A stretch of 64,000 nt of DNA from Eustoma russellianum (GCA_036186865.1 AP025054.1:5199053-5263052); one strand, 5' to 3'. Positions 45,200-56,189 are shown, numbered from the stretch's first letter. The notes: generated by a model from the letters alone, not told the origin. Numbers and translations: made by a program.

Positions 45200-46660
45200 G
45201 CGATTGTTTTTCTTATCAACTTAGCCCCTGAAAAAAAAAACTATCAAGGTACGCATGGTTTATGTTGATTCAGACATTGTTGCCAACATCATGTACCAAC
45301 ATCATATACCACAATGTATTCCAAACACTCGGGCTCTAGGAATGCTCATTACTTTCTGTGTCAACACCATTGTTTGGGTTTTCTCGAGCAAAAATTCAAC
45401 AAGTAGGTTTGGTTACATGTCAGCAAGTTTTGGCGAAGGTCCAGGTATAGAACCTAATGAGTTGATTTCATCGTTGTTAAGGAGAGGTCGACCTACAACA
45501 TCTTGCTTAGAAAACATGACTTGATCAAATTAGAGGCGATTGTATATCTATTGTACGTCAGCCTGAAATTTTCAACACAAGCCAAGGTGGCAACCATGTA
45601 TTGAGACCTACAAGTGGTGCAAACTTGCAATGCAGTTGCAGTCAAAAAGAAATTGTCCATGCAGCAGGATAGCCTTGACGATATTGTGTCTCTAACTGAG
45701 GAGAAACTGGAATCTAAGGATGCAGTCTAATATTTCATCTTAAATCCGAAGATGCCGTATAACGTAAACAAGATTGGAACTTGGATGCCAACAGATCTGC
45801 TAAGACAACTCCAGGATCTGCTCGGAGAATTTGCGATTATCTTTGAGTAGAAGGCCGAAGACATGCCAGGAATTCTAACAACTCTTGCGTAGCACAAGCT
45901 TAACATGGATTCAAGCATCAAACCAGTTAAGCTAAAGAAGAAAATTTTGCTCCTAAAAAAATAAGGTAATCGCAGTAAAGGTTGGCAAACTGCTTGTCAT
46001 CAAATTTATAATGGAAGTCCTCTACCCGATGTGGCTGACAAATCTTGTGATGGTGTCTAAAGCTGACAAAAGTTAGAGAATGTATATAGATTACATCGAT
46101 CTGAATAAAGCGTATCTAAATATTGCTATTTGCTAGAAAAAATTGACTGATTTGTGGATTTGAGAATCAGTCATGAGGTCTTCGATTTCTTTGATGCTTT
46201 CAAAGGCTATCATCAAAGAACCTCCTTCATTAGAGAGGTCGGCACCTATTGCTACATCAGCATGCTATTCCGATTGAAGAATGCAGGAGCCACCTTTTTA
46301 AGGACTATATATGCAAAACCATGGAGGTTTACATAGTGTTGGTGTTGGACAATTGGAAACAATTTGGTAAAGATCCAATCAAAAGCTAGTACGTCGAGTT
46401 GCACATTATGCAGCATTTCAACTCAATTGCTCATCTTCAAACCAGCATTCAAGCAGAGGTTTCCAACCCAAACTTGAAGGAAGGGTTAATAAAGCAGTTA
46501 GAACATGCTGGAGCAGGATGGTTAGATAAACTTCTCAACATCTTATTGGCATATCGCACAGATCCTTCCATCTCCCAAAAAAACTTCATTTGCTTTGATC
46601 TATGGATTCAAAGTCAAAATACCAACTCAGATCGACTATTCATCAACTAGGGTTGAGAAT
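45200..46660 (+). pseudogene. Tat-lineage pol, internally deleted
   Basis: Protease-like MVYVDSDIVANIMYQ lies near 45255. Reverse transcriptase remnants at 46080-46330 include MYIDYIDLNKA, FFDAFKGYHQ and IREVGTYCYISMLFRLKNAGATF. Immediately after this, near 46390, comes the end of integrase (HFNSIAHLQTSIQAEVSNP, WLDKLLNILLAYRTDP). The rest of RT, RNase H and the integrase core are missing, so roughly 2 kb has been deleted. Confidence 0.75.
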
Positions 46661-46800
46661 TTTTCCGATAACCCGTCGACAGATAACGAGACAGAGCCAT
46701 CTCATGTCTCTTCACAAATAGTGTCCCTGCCGACACCCTTACCAGCCAGACCTACTATAGCTTCGAGATGTCGACAACGGCTTACCAGATCTCCTAGATA

Positions 46801-47137
46801 TGGCAAATGGATATGGATTTCTATGTCTTATGATTGTAATTATTTTTGTATTCGCTGTATACTATATGCAATCGATTCCAAAAATGGTTTTGTTAGTTCA
46901 GATTATTGTCACGATTTTCGTATTTTTTTGTATACTATGTCTACTATTGTCGATCATTAGTTATTTACTATTTACATATCGTGCTTACGACATTTGTATT
47001 ATTTATTACAACAAAGTCCGAAAGTAATATTTTTACAACGTCGACCGAACTTAATAACATAAAGCATTTATAACTTAACAACATAATAATATTAATAATA
47101 ACATGAATGCATAACATTGGCAGTGTAAGAATATCAT
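46801..47137. other. AT-rich DNA between gypsy relic and telomere-like tract
   Basis: No gene or bounded element was recognised. Confidence 0.45.
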
Positions 47138-47620
47138 TAGAGTTAGGGTTAGGTTAGGATTAAGGTGAGCATTAGGGTTTAAGGTTAGGGTTAGGATTCT
47201 GGTTGAAGGGTTAGGGTTATGATTTAGGTTGAGGGTACGATTAAGGTTAGGGTTAGGATTCGGGTTGAGGGTTACGATTAAGGTCAGGATTAAGGCTAAG
47301 GTTTACGGTTATAGTTTAAGGTTAGTGTTAGAGTTAGGATTATGGTTAGAGTTAGAGTTAGAATTAGGGTTTATGATTTAGAGTTAGGATTATGTTTATG
47401 ATTTAGGGTTAGAATTAGGGTTTAGAGTTTAAGGTTAGGATTTAGGGTTTAAGGACAAGGTTAGAGTTTAGGATTTAGGAATTGAGTTATGGTTTATAGT
47501 TTGGGGTTAGGGTTTAGGAGTCAGAGTTAGGTTTAAAGATGGTTAGGGTTTACGGTTTAGATTAGGTTTAAGGTTAGGTTTTACGATAGACTTATGATCA
47601 AGGTTAGAGTTAGCGTTACA
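47138..47620 (+). repeat. Degenerate interstitial telomere-like repeat
   Basis: About 480 bp of ttagggttagg, tttagggttt and diverged relatives (ttaggatt, ttagagtt, ttaaggtt), all in the G-rich sense on the plus strand. It is related to the plant TTTAGGG repeat but irregular in unit length, so it is internal and old rather than a chromosome end. Confidence 0.85.
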
Positions 47621-48479
47621 GTTTACATAGCATATGATTATTACAAAAGTATTATTAGAAAACTAGTTTTGTCCTAAAACATCATAGGAGGGAACTATAC
47701 CTAATACAAAATAGATAAAGGATAGCAAACCTTATAGGTAGGTCGAAAGCGCCAATAATAGATATAGTTTCAAGCATCTTTTTCCTTTGCCATAAAAGTT
47801 AAAGAGAGTACACTTTTTACTAAAGTTTAAGATTAATATCACTGATTAAAGTATTTGACTTAAATTACTCCTTCAATTATTTTACTCTTCGATCGTTTGA
47901 TTTAATATTTTCGATTACTAAAGTGAATAGTATAAAACAGTCAATATATTAGTCATTTAAATCTTTTTAAGGGAAAATAAACGTAAAACGGATTTTATAA
48001 ATATTTCCATTAGCTCATAGGAGCATTGTTTTCCATTGTAAAAAATTACAAAAGACAGCTGAATTTCATTGAAAATATGTTTTGGTATAAATCGTGATCA
48101 TAATCACTAAACAAACACAACATAATTAAGTATCATTTCTCCTACTTAAAGATTCGAGTTCCAGTTGTCTTCTTAATTTAAAAAAAAAAATCAAAACTTC
48201 ACTTTTATACATAAAAATGGAAAACTATGTCGATGGAGCCACGCTAGAGCCGTTAATAGTTGATATAGAAGCAACAGTTTCTAAAACAGAGGATGTTTAT
48301 AAGATAGGTAATGTCCGTAGAAAGTGTCTTTATAAGGTAGGGAATATGTAACATTAGAATTGAAAAGAGAGGAGAAAATAAATACAACAATAATGTCATA
48401 AGGCTCACGTGTCACATAAAACATATAAGACCGTCTTTTTAAGTTTTTTTTCAAATACAACAAAAAAAAAATTACTCTA
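47621..48479. other. AT-rich intergenic DNA, nothing recognised
   Basis: No gene or bounded element was recognised. Confidence 0.5.
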
Positions 48480-48660
48480 TTCCCTTAGAAGCTATCTCCT
48501 ATAGCAACGTAAAGGGTAGTATGTACGTAACCACACTTATGTGTTAAAAACACACCGTGGTTGTTTCCTGATGACTCATCGATCAACTGATACTTCATAA
48601 TATAAGAAGCGCAGTCAATTTAATAAGTCATTTTAATTTATCTTATCCAATAATCAATCA
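48480..48660 (-). repeat. SINE-like repeat F2
   Basis: A reverse copy with 'aaacacaccgtggttgtttc', 'tgatacttcataatataag' and 'gcgcagtcaatttaataagt'. It abuts an F1 copy. Confidence 0.55.
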
Positions 48661-48661
48661 A

Positions 48662-48835
48662 CCAATCAATCATACCCAGTATATGCCAACGACAGCAAAA
48701 GCTATCGCTAGGGTCCGGAGAGGGTGAGTGGTAGGCAAACAATACCTCCATCACAACGGATAGAGAGTTTGTTTCCAGTGAGACACTCGGCTCTATATGT
48801 ACTTTATAGATAGCACAATAATAGGAATATGTACT
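48662..48835 (-). repeat. TS-like SINE F1
   Basis: Contains 'cccagtatatgccaacgac', 'agctatcgctagggtccg', 'acaatacctccatcac' and 'gtttccagtgagacactcgg', in the usual order on the minus strand. Confidence 0.65.
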
Positions 48836-49009
48836 AGTGAAGGGATTTTATTAAACATAAACGGAAATATTCCGATATTAAAATAGTCATAACATAGGGT
48901 ATTCACAAATAGTAGAAAGACAAATAGCGAAACAAAAAGTGCAAAGTCAACCTGCAGTATAAATACTATATAATCTTCTAAGGTGTCTCTATATCTTGTC
49001 TACCGGTGG

Positions 49010-49400
49010 ATTCAGGTATGAGGGGGGCGGCAGGGGGAAGGATGCGAGGGTAGTGGTTTGGGGAGGAAAAATGCAGATAGCTGATTGTGTGCGTAGTTAA
49101 GGGATGAACTTCCAGTTACAGTGGAGAGGAGGATGGTGGTAACAGCGGTGGTTGCAAGAAATTTGAAAATTGATGAAATAGAAAATGGTGGTGGCATGGG
49201 GGTAGGGGCCGTAGGAGGTGGCGGACGACAGAGGCCGTGGTGGGCAACGCGGTGAGAAGGAATTGAAGAGGGGCTGAAAGAGACGGTATGAGTGCGGGTG
49301 GCGAGGAGTGGTGCAATGCAGAAAATGGCAAGATGCAAGAGGTGGGCGACAGGGATAGGCGATGGTGGTTCCCCTCAAATCCAGCTGGTTTACCAAAGTT
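49010..49400. other. G-rich, unassigned segment
   Basis: Purine- and G-rich on the plus strand (aggaggatggtggtaacagc, ggtaggggccgtaggaggtg), sharply different from the AT-rich neighbours. Minus-strand frames are Pro/Ser/His-rich, as any such strand would be, and match no family recognised. It could be captured gene DNA or an unrecognised element. Confidence 0.35.
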
Positions 49401-49454
49401 TTTCACCGCCATAGATACTAGGGCAAAAACATTCTTAAAAAAATCAATCAATCA

Positions 49455-49625
49455 ATCTTTCTGGTATATACCAATAACATTAAAAGATATCGTTAAAGTG
49501 TGCAGAGAGTGAGAGACATGTAAACAATACTTCCATCCTAATTGATAGATAGTTTGCTTCTACTGAGACCCCAACTCTATATGTACCTAAATAAATAAGA
49601 CAATAATAACAATATGTTGTACTAG
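49455..49625 (-). repeat. TS-like SINE F1 (diverged)
   Basis: Contains 'ggtatataccaataacatta', 'atatcgttaaagtgtgcag', 'aacaatacttccatcc' and 'tttgcttctactgagacccc'. Confidence 0.55.
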
Positions 49626-50624
49626 TTAGTCAGTGAATAAATTCAATGAACACAAATACAAAGATTACTATATTATTAAAAAAAAGAACGATAAATATGA
49701 GAGTCAAAACCTTTTCTGAGAAATAGTTCAAGGGATTTGAAATTGTTTGTCTATTTCTTATTTAAACAAGAAGGTACCACCAAGGCTTTTCGTTCAGACT
49801 ATGCATCAACGAGTCTTAGTGCTGTTGAAAGCCTGTTCTTCTACTGTTGATAATAGTATTAAGTAGATAGCTACCTTTTTTGTTATTTGACACGTTTACA
49901 GTGATGTACAAAACTTTTGGATTTGGCAATATACTTGATCGAAAATTCCCAAAAAAAACAAGAAGGTACGCCTTTATCAAATTCAGGTATGTATTTATTA
50001 TCCCTCTTGATGCAAATATTCAGACTAATACAATAAAGTATCAATATTTGTGATATAAGATTTTTAATGTATTAGACATTTTATTACTTGTAGTGTCCTC
50101 TTTAATACGATGTAATCAGTGTTTAAAAATAGTGCTAATATTTTACAGAAAAGTTACTTCTTCGTTATGGTAAAAAGTATAACAAGAGGCAAAAATTTAG
50201 TCAAAAGTTATGCTAGAAAATATAGTGTGAAAAAATAAAAATCATAGTTATTATCTAATACCCGTTCTAAAACAAACGTAAAATCTTTGTGTGCATACGA
50301 TATGTCATTTTATTTAATTTTATCAAACACCATGAGGTGGATCATATTTATATACTGCGGAGAATGGCAATTTGTGTCCATAAGTTTGGCATAAATATTA
50401 TTGTTGCACCTATTGTTTTTTTATGTTACTGAACACACTAATGTTGTTTAATTTTTTTTTATTATTTTATGTTGTCGTTCTCATCTTCATCATCAATCCA
50501 CCACAGAAATGCTTGACGCGTGAATTTTGATTGGTGCTAATAGAAGATTCTTGGGATGCCATTACAGTCTTGCTTTAAAGCATCTTCTATCGAATCGAGA
50601 GTAATTTTTCGTATATTGTCATCA
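49626..50624. other. AT-rich intergenic DNA, nothing recognised
   Basis: No gene or bounded element was recognised. Confidence 0.5.
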
Positions 50625-50725
50625 TTATCTACCGTATCCAGTATATCCAACGACATCAAAAGCTATCGCTAGGGTTTGAAGAGAATAAATGGTAGTCAAA
50701 CAATACCTCTGTCCTAAGGGAGGGA
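50625..50725 (-). repeat. TS-like SINE F1 (truncated)
   Basis: Contains 'gtatccagtatatccaacga', 'aaaagctatcgctagggttt' and 'aacaatacctctgtcc'. Confidence 0.6.
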
Positions 50726-51420
50726 GAGTCTGCTTTTGTATATTGTATTTTGTCCTAATTCTCCACTTGGATTTATTACTGTGGATTTGTTGAATTGTGT
50801 TTTAATTTATGTTAAAGGAAGGTAAGATTTTGGTTTTCTTCAACTGCATGTGGGGAAAATTTTGGTCAATTTTGGCTCTAAATTACTAAGCACGTGTGTA
50901 GCACGTGATATTTTCCAGTTAGTTACTGACCGAAACAGTTACTCGACATAAAATCGTAAAAAAAAATTAACTTTATGATGTTCGATGGAACAAAAACAAC
51001 AGGTGTCAGGTCAAACTTATGGACAAAGAGTCTTTTTATTTCAAAAATAATGATTTATTTTTTTTATATCTCTATCAAACTGGCAAATTTATGCTTGTGA
51101 AGAGAAATACATATATAAATAATTAAATCCAAAAAGTCTTGTATTTTTCAACTTGACAAAAGAAAGCCTCAAGAGATGCGGATAAGATTTTCTCATTGTT
51201 CATTAAAAATTACCGTCTTTCATTTAGTCTCACGTTTTTTACTAATCATTTATCATTATTATTTCTTTCTGTCATGTGTCGGTTGAATCAGACGCCTATC
51301 ATTTTTATCGTTGAGGGAATCGGGACTAATGCATATAGGATCTCCTTGCCAAAGAGATTGCTACATGATTCATATATTGTGAATCTTCTAGATAATGCGT
51401 TTTGTTTGTCTCCATAAGAC
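50726..51420. other. AT-rich intergenic DNA, nothing recognised
   Basis: The short frame at 51196-51417 has no recognised relatives and is not called as a gene. Confidence 0.45.
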
Positions 51421-51581
51421 GGGATCCTATGACCTCAAATTCTCTTACCTCATTTTCTACCATACGGCACGTAGCAGCAGGGATAATGAGACTAGATATG
51501 AGTGACTCTCATGTAGCATCATCATCATGTGTCATGCGGTGGAGAGTGTGGTGAGGAATTTGGATGAGGGAATCCAAACCC
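51421..51581. mobile_element. Foldback MULE-MITE, G-box family (diverged)
   Basis: Begins gggatcctatgacctca and ends gaatccaaaccc. Arms have acggcacgtagcagcag and catcatgtgtcatgcgg, so both G-box cores are damaged. No target duplication was identified. Confidence 0.65.
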
Positions 51582-51598
51582 ATACTCTTCATAATAGC

Positions 51599-51767
51599 GA
51601 TACGTGATCCTTTCACCCCAAATTTCCTCATCCCATTTCCCACCGCACGACATGTGGCAGCAGGGATGGTGAGGCTAGATGAGGTCACCCGCATCTAACT
51701 CTCATCTAGCTCACCATCCCCTGCTGTCACGTGTCGTTCGGTGGGGTAGGGTGAGGAGATTCAAACC
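51599..51767. mobile_element. Foldback MULE-MITE, G-box family
   Basis: A 169-bp copy 17 bp from the previous one, with a perfect 9-bp duplication cataatagc (51590-51598 and 51768-51776). Arms have cgcacgacatgtggcagc and gctgtcacgtgtcgttcgg. Confidence 0.85.
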
Positions 51768-51972
51768 CATAATAGCATACTGTGAACCGACTAAAATGTC
51801 ACCGACGATGTCAAATCGATCAACGGTCCACTTAAGGCATCAGAATGAAAATTTGGCCGTGATCAACGCCCCTAATTCACTTTTTTGTAATTTAGTGGGG
51901 AAGGCGTAGGGGGGGTCCTACCGATTAGGGACGCGATCGTCGGCAACTGATTGGAGTTGCACTAATCCATCC

Positions 51973-52215
51973 TTCCATTTATATTAAATACATTCTACGT
52001 CATATAATTAACTGGATATTATATTTTATTATGACAGTTTTTATAAGCTAAGAAATTGTCGTTTTATTGTTACCTTTAAAGAGGGGGGGGGGGGAAGCAG
52101 TCTTTTCTGTTGATAGTATTTATTTTTAATAATAGAATGTCGTGTATAAATAAGTGACAGTGTTACATTATCTAGTCATGTAACTTTCATTAGAACCTTA
52201 GGAAATACTAGCATA
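51973..52215. repeat. Tandem duplication, copy A (MITE-free)
   Basis: Starts with a ttatattaaatacattct block, then 'actggatattatatttta', a poly(G) run and 'ttagaaccttaggaaatact'. It is repeated at 52247. Copy A holds the uninterrupted 'tttttaataatagaatg', the empty site of the Tourist insertion. Confidence 0.85.
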
Positions 52216-52246
52216 TAGACAGTAGGAAATTTTGAATAATAGATCC

Positions 52247-52920
52247 TTCAATTTTATATTAAATACATTCTGAGTCATCTAATTTGACTGGATATTATAT
52301 TTTATTATTACAGTTTTTGTACGTTGCGAAATTGTCGTTTTATTGTTTCCATTAGGGGGGAGGAGGGTGGGGGGGGGGGGGGACAGAGTCTTTTCTGTTG
52401 CTAGGATTTATTTTTAGGTGGAGTTTGGTTGGTACTTGGGAATCGGAATTAGAATTGGAATGGGTATGATAGGGAATGGGTTTGGAGGATATGTGTTTGG
52501 GGGTTAAAAGTGATAGTTTTTTGGCATTAAAGTGGGAATGGGAATAGTGACCGGTCGGAATAGTGATCGCCGGCGGTGGCGGACCGGCGGCGGATCAGTG
52601 GCCGGCGGTGGTGGCCGGCGTCGTTGACCAGCGTTGACCGGCGGCTTCCCATTCCCCATTCCCACATTTGATAGATAAGGGGCCTAGTATATCAAAAAAC
52701 GATATCCATTACCAAATAATTGGATACCAAATGAATTCATTCCCCCATTTACCCCAAGCAAACAGCGGAATGAGTTTGGATTCCTCCGAACACATTCTCT
52801 CATTCTCATTTCCCCCAACCAAACCCCACCTTAATAATAGAATGGCGTGTATAGAAAACTGATAGTGTTACATTATCTAGCTATGTGACTTCATTAGAAC
52901 CTTAGGAAATACTACAATCT
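52247..52920. repeat. Tandem duplication, copy B (with MITE)
   Basis: The same sequence order as copy A, with a longer poly(G) run (about 52352-52382) and a 414-bp insertion at the equivalent of the empty site. Confidence 0.85.
52417..52830. mobile_element. Tourist-like MITE (PIF/Harbinger)
   Basis: Ends are ggtggagtttggttgg and, inverted, ggtggggtttggttgg, flanked by the 3-bp duplication tta (52414-52416, 52831-52833). These are PIF/Harbinger features. Copy A of the surrounding duplication supplies the empty site, confirming the boundaries. The core at 52555-52650 is very GC-rich (ccggcgg units). Confidence 0.93.
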
Positions 52921-52924
52921 AGAT

Positions 52925-53100
52925 GATAACAAAAACAATCATACTCAGTATATCCCACTGACAGTAAAAATCATCACTAGGGTGTAGAGAGGGTGAGAGG
53001 CAGACAAACAATACCTTCATCTCAAGGGATAGAGAGTTTGCTTTCATTGAGTATATATACATGCATAGATAGCACAATAACAGGAATATGTACTAGTGAA
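52925..53100 (-). repeat. TS-like SINE F1
   Basis: Contains 'actcagtatatcccactgac', 'atcatcactagggtgta', 'aacaataccttcatctcaa' and 'ttgctttcattgagtata'. Confidence 0.6.
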
Positions 53101-53541
53101 GGGGTTTTTTAAACATAAATATAAAGCTTTTGATATTAAAATAGTCATAACAGTGGATATGCACAATAATTGAAAGACCAAGACCAAAACAAAAAAGTGC
53201 AAGTCACCTAAAGTGTAGGGAGTATCTAATACTCTAGGTATACTCTAAGGTGATCATATATCTTGTCTACACCTCCTTAACCTTAATCCTCTGCCTCCAT
53301 GAACTCCTATCTGGACCATGTCCTCAGAGAGGTGTAACTCTAGTAAGTCATATCTAATTTGCTCATCCACATCTTCTAGAGAGAAGGAAATTTTAAATAG
53401 TAAAATTGGGTACATTGGACAATACTTAGCTAATAAAAACTTTAACAGAACGACTGATGTGAAGCATGTTAAATTAAATTGATATAAAGGTAAATCAGAC
53501 ATTAAAGAAACATCAAATTGTACGCTTGTTGAGAATAAAAA

Positions 53542-53543
<2 letters not shown>
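53101..53543. other. Intergenic DNA, nothing recognised
   Basis: The open frame at 53254-53502 is short and unrecognised. Not called as a gene. Confidence 0.45.
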
Positions 53544-53604
<61 letters not shown>

Positions 53605-53633
53605 ACGTCCATTGAAAAAAGGGGGGGGGGGGG
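53544..53633. repeat. (TA)n tract and poly(G) run
   Basis: About 58 bp of TA repeats (53544-53602), then 13 G at 53621-53633. Confidence 0.93.
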
Positions 53634-53694
53634 AGAATAGCGGAAGCGCATTGCAGCAAATAATAGTACATAGGACCGAGCTGATTTGGGTGTC

Positions 53695-53861
53695 GGGGAT
53701 GAGATCTCATCACCGCGCGATGACTCACCGCGCGGCCCAGGACGCGACACGTGGCATCAGTAGGGGTGGTAAGACTGGATGAGGGTTACTCTCACCCAGC
53801 CTCACCACCCCCTTTTTGCCACGTGTCGTGCGGTCACGCACGCGGTGAGGGATCCTATCCC
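53695..53861. mobile_element. Foldback MULE-MITE, G-box family, third subtype
   Basis: A 167-bp copy with flanks ttgggtgtc and gtgggtgtc (8 of 9). The left end contains 'accgcgcggcccaggacgcg', which recurs inverted in the copy at 54996. Arms keep gcgacacgtggcatc and tgccacgtgtcgtgc. Confidence 0.82.
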
Positions 53862-54319
53862 GTGGGTGTCATGTTATAAAGCTTACTAAAATTGGATTCG
53901 AATTTAAACACTACTTAAACTGTCTTTTATTCTTGAGGATCTCTGAAGTCGAGTGGTTTTGAGTTTATTTCAGGCTAAATTATTTTTAAAATATAATCCT
54001 AAATATTATACCAATTATAAAATGAAATACTCATGATATTAAAATGTTTGAATTACTCTACATCTGTACTAAATTTACATTCTTAGAGTCAATATGTTAA
54101 AACTGGCCCAATATATCAACATTCCTCACAAAATCAATAACTTTATGAATGATACAATTGCAATATCAGTTTTTGTATATGATTTCACAGAACACACACG
54201 AACAAATATGTGTGTCTAAATATATGTGTGTGTATATGACTGTACATTAAGGGAATAAACGATATAAGTTTGACTTATTTACTTTTAAGTCGATACTTTC
54301 TGTTTTCAATGGAGTCAAT
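53862..54319. other. AT-rich intergenic DNA, nothing recognised
   Basis: No gene or bounded element was recognised. Confidence 0.5.
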
Positions 54320-54500
54320 GATACACTCTTCTTTGACTTTGGAATATAATAGAATAGAGTAAAATACTCACTAAATTGCTTGCGCTTCTTACATCAATTA
54401 CACGACTAATTAAGCGTTCGGTCCATTTATGCATAGAATGAGAAAATTCTTTTGCTGAAACTTCCTGAATATGCGCAAGGGACCTTGAAAAGAATCTGAG
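54320..54500 (+). repeat. SINE-like repeat F2 (3'-truncated)
   Basis: Begins 'ttctttgactttggaatata' and 'taaattgcttgcgcttctta', then diverges. No TTG tail. Confidence 0.5.
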
Positions 54501-54682
54501 TTATGGCCAACCCATGGGCAATGATACTTCAAAAGGATTGTGTTACACACAATAAATTGTAGGTTGTTTCTACTGTCTAAACCGCTCATTTCAAGTCAGT
54601 TTGGACCTATCTTTACTCGTTTTCATTTTTACAGTGAGTCTTTCAACTTTTTTGACAGATGTTGATTGTATCCTCTTGACAC

Positions 54683-54775
54683 TCATCTAGCCTCACCACT
54701 CTCCTCTTGCTGCCACATGTAGGGCGGTGGGTAGTGGGGTGAGGGAAGAGGGGTGAAGAGATCTCATCTCCATTT
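54683..54775. mobile_element. Half copy of the G-box MULE-MITE
   Basis: Only the right arm is present, from 'ctcatctagcctcaccact' through 'tgctgccacatgtagggcgg' to 'ggtgaagagatctcatctcc'. The left half is deleted. Confidence 0.7.
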
Positions 54776-54801
54776 TCTATCTGGTCTAGCCATGTATAAA
54801 C

Positions 54802-54985
54802 GGGATAGGATCTCCTCACCCACTTTTTTCTCACCGCACGCGTCACCGCATGACACGTGGCAGCAGAAGAGATGGTAGGCTAGATGAGGGTCACCCGCAT
54901 CTAGCCTCACCACCCCACACTGCTGCCCACATGTCGCGCGGTCATGAGTGGGGTGATGAAAAGTGGGGTGAGGAGATCTAATCCC
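54802..54985. mobile_element. Foldback MULE-MITE, G-box family (clean copy)
   Basis: A 184-bp element with a perfect 9-bp duplication tgtataaac (54793-54801 and 54986-54994). Arms contain catgacacgtggcagc and gctgcccacatgtcgcg. Confidence 0.92.
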
Positions 54986-54995
54986 TGTATAAACA

Positions 54996-55128
54996 GGGAT
55001 AGAATCCCCTCCACCGCTCCTCCCCCCTCACCGCATGCGTGTGACCACACGACACGTGGCAAAAAGGAGGGGTGGTGAGGCTGGGTGAGGGTCGCGTCCT
55101 GGGCCGCGCGGTGAGGAGATTTCATCCC
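54996..55128. mobile_element. Second MULE-MITE at the same target, arm-deleted
   Basis: A 133-bp element flanked by the 9-bp duplication gtataaaca (54987-54995 and 55129-55137), one base offset from the target of the previous element. It retains cacacgacacgtggcaaaa and ends with gggccgcgcggtgagg, linking it to the 53695 subtype. Confidence 0.85.
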
Positions 55129-55137
55129 GTATAAACA

Positions 55138-55579
55138 CACATCACCTCAGCATCTAATATCTGCTACTTCTATCTTCTACGATTGTATCCATTTGATGGT
55201 ACAATAGTCTATTCATATAACATACCGGCCCACCTTACCACCCCAACCGGCCACACTGGACATCCTATAAAAATTTTCCTTTAATTTAGTTAGAAAATCT
55301 TTATCACATAACACCTTGATAATTTGATATTACTTATTCGTCCGACACTTTTCGCAAGTTTCGAAGCATCGCCATGCTTTAGCACTGTATTAGTCGTGTT
55401 ATTTACAAAAGTTACCTGTGATTCTTTCTTTTGGAAAGTAAATTAAATATTTTCTCAAGCAGTATAAGACAAGGAAATCTCATTAGTTTTGTCATCAAAA
55501 GCAAAATGTCTAAAGGATGCTTCGTTTTCAGTTTTTTTTTTTAGCAAAAGTTCATTCCCAAATTTGATTGTTCATCGTC
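55138..55579. other. Intergenic DNA, nothing recognised
   Basis: AT-rich; no gene or bounded element seen. Confidence 0.5.
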
Positions 55580-55785
55580 TCAACTCTAATAAATATTATG
55601 GAAGATGAAATTAGAAGATCATGTGTCTCCTAGGTTGAGTGAGAAATTACACAGGTGTTCCGCCACAAACCATGCCTATAGGCTAGCAGCAGTGAACACA
55701 CACTAGCGTATCTCTGGATTCGAACTCTTAACTTGTGGGAACAAATCCCGATCTGAGTATCAATTGAGCTATGTCGTGAGGGTTT
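55580..55785 (-). repeat. tRNA-derived SINE, family F3
   Basis: A reverse copy with 'aataaatattatggaagatg', 'tgttccgccacaaacca', 'tctggattcgaactcttaac' (B-box region reversed) and 'gtatcaattgagctat' (A-box region reversed). Confidence 0.6.
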
Positions 55786-56189
55786 CGTTTTCAGTTTTTT
55801 TAAGAACGAGATTTGGTGCTTTCTTCAAATCGTTTTCAACCATGGGCAAAGTATGAAATATGGTATATGCCACTTTCTAAAAGCTGTCAATTTGCTCAAT
55901 TCGTATCTGATGGTTTTTGTGGGTTTGGAAAAGTGTCGATTTTCAAATCATCACAATTCAAAAACTAAAATCGAGCAGCAAAATAAGTACTCTCCTCTTT
56001 GTTGGTCATATATTTTCATGCACGTATCTGCATATTTAATATTTATATAATTATCATTATCACGGTTTTAAGAATTGTCTAATTGCGACTGACTAGTAAC
56101 TCATGACTCAACAATGTTTAAGGTTCTGTCTACCCATTTGAGTTTGAAAAGGGTAAAGAACGTTCCTTGTACATTAGACTCCCGTGTTT

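Larger units (their letters stand above)
43396..46800 (+). mobile_element. Decayed Tat-lineage Ty3/gypsy element
   Basis: An LTR-like region (43396-44050) is followed by degenerate gag and pol, all on the plus strand. The LTR shares blocks with 16578-17250 and, inverted, with 58604-59474. gag begins with a HEEHMQAV motif near 44260, matching the minus-strand gag at the window end. No 3' LTR is recognised; the right boundary is approximate. Confidence 0.75.

Noticed and set aside
47138..47620. Chromosome end
   Set aside because: Repeats are degenerate and sequence continues normally for 16 kb beyond.
49012..49451. Pro/Ser/His-rich minus-strand frames
   Set aside because: Expected from a G-rich strand; three overlapping frames are equally open and none matches a family.
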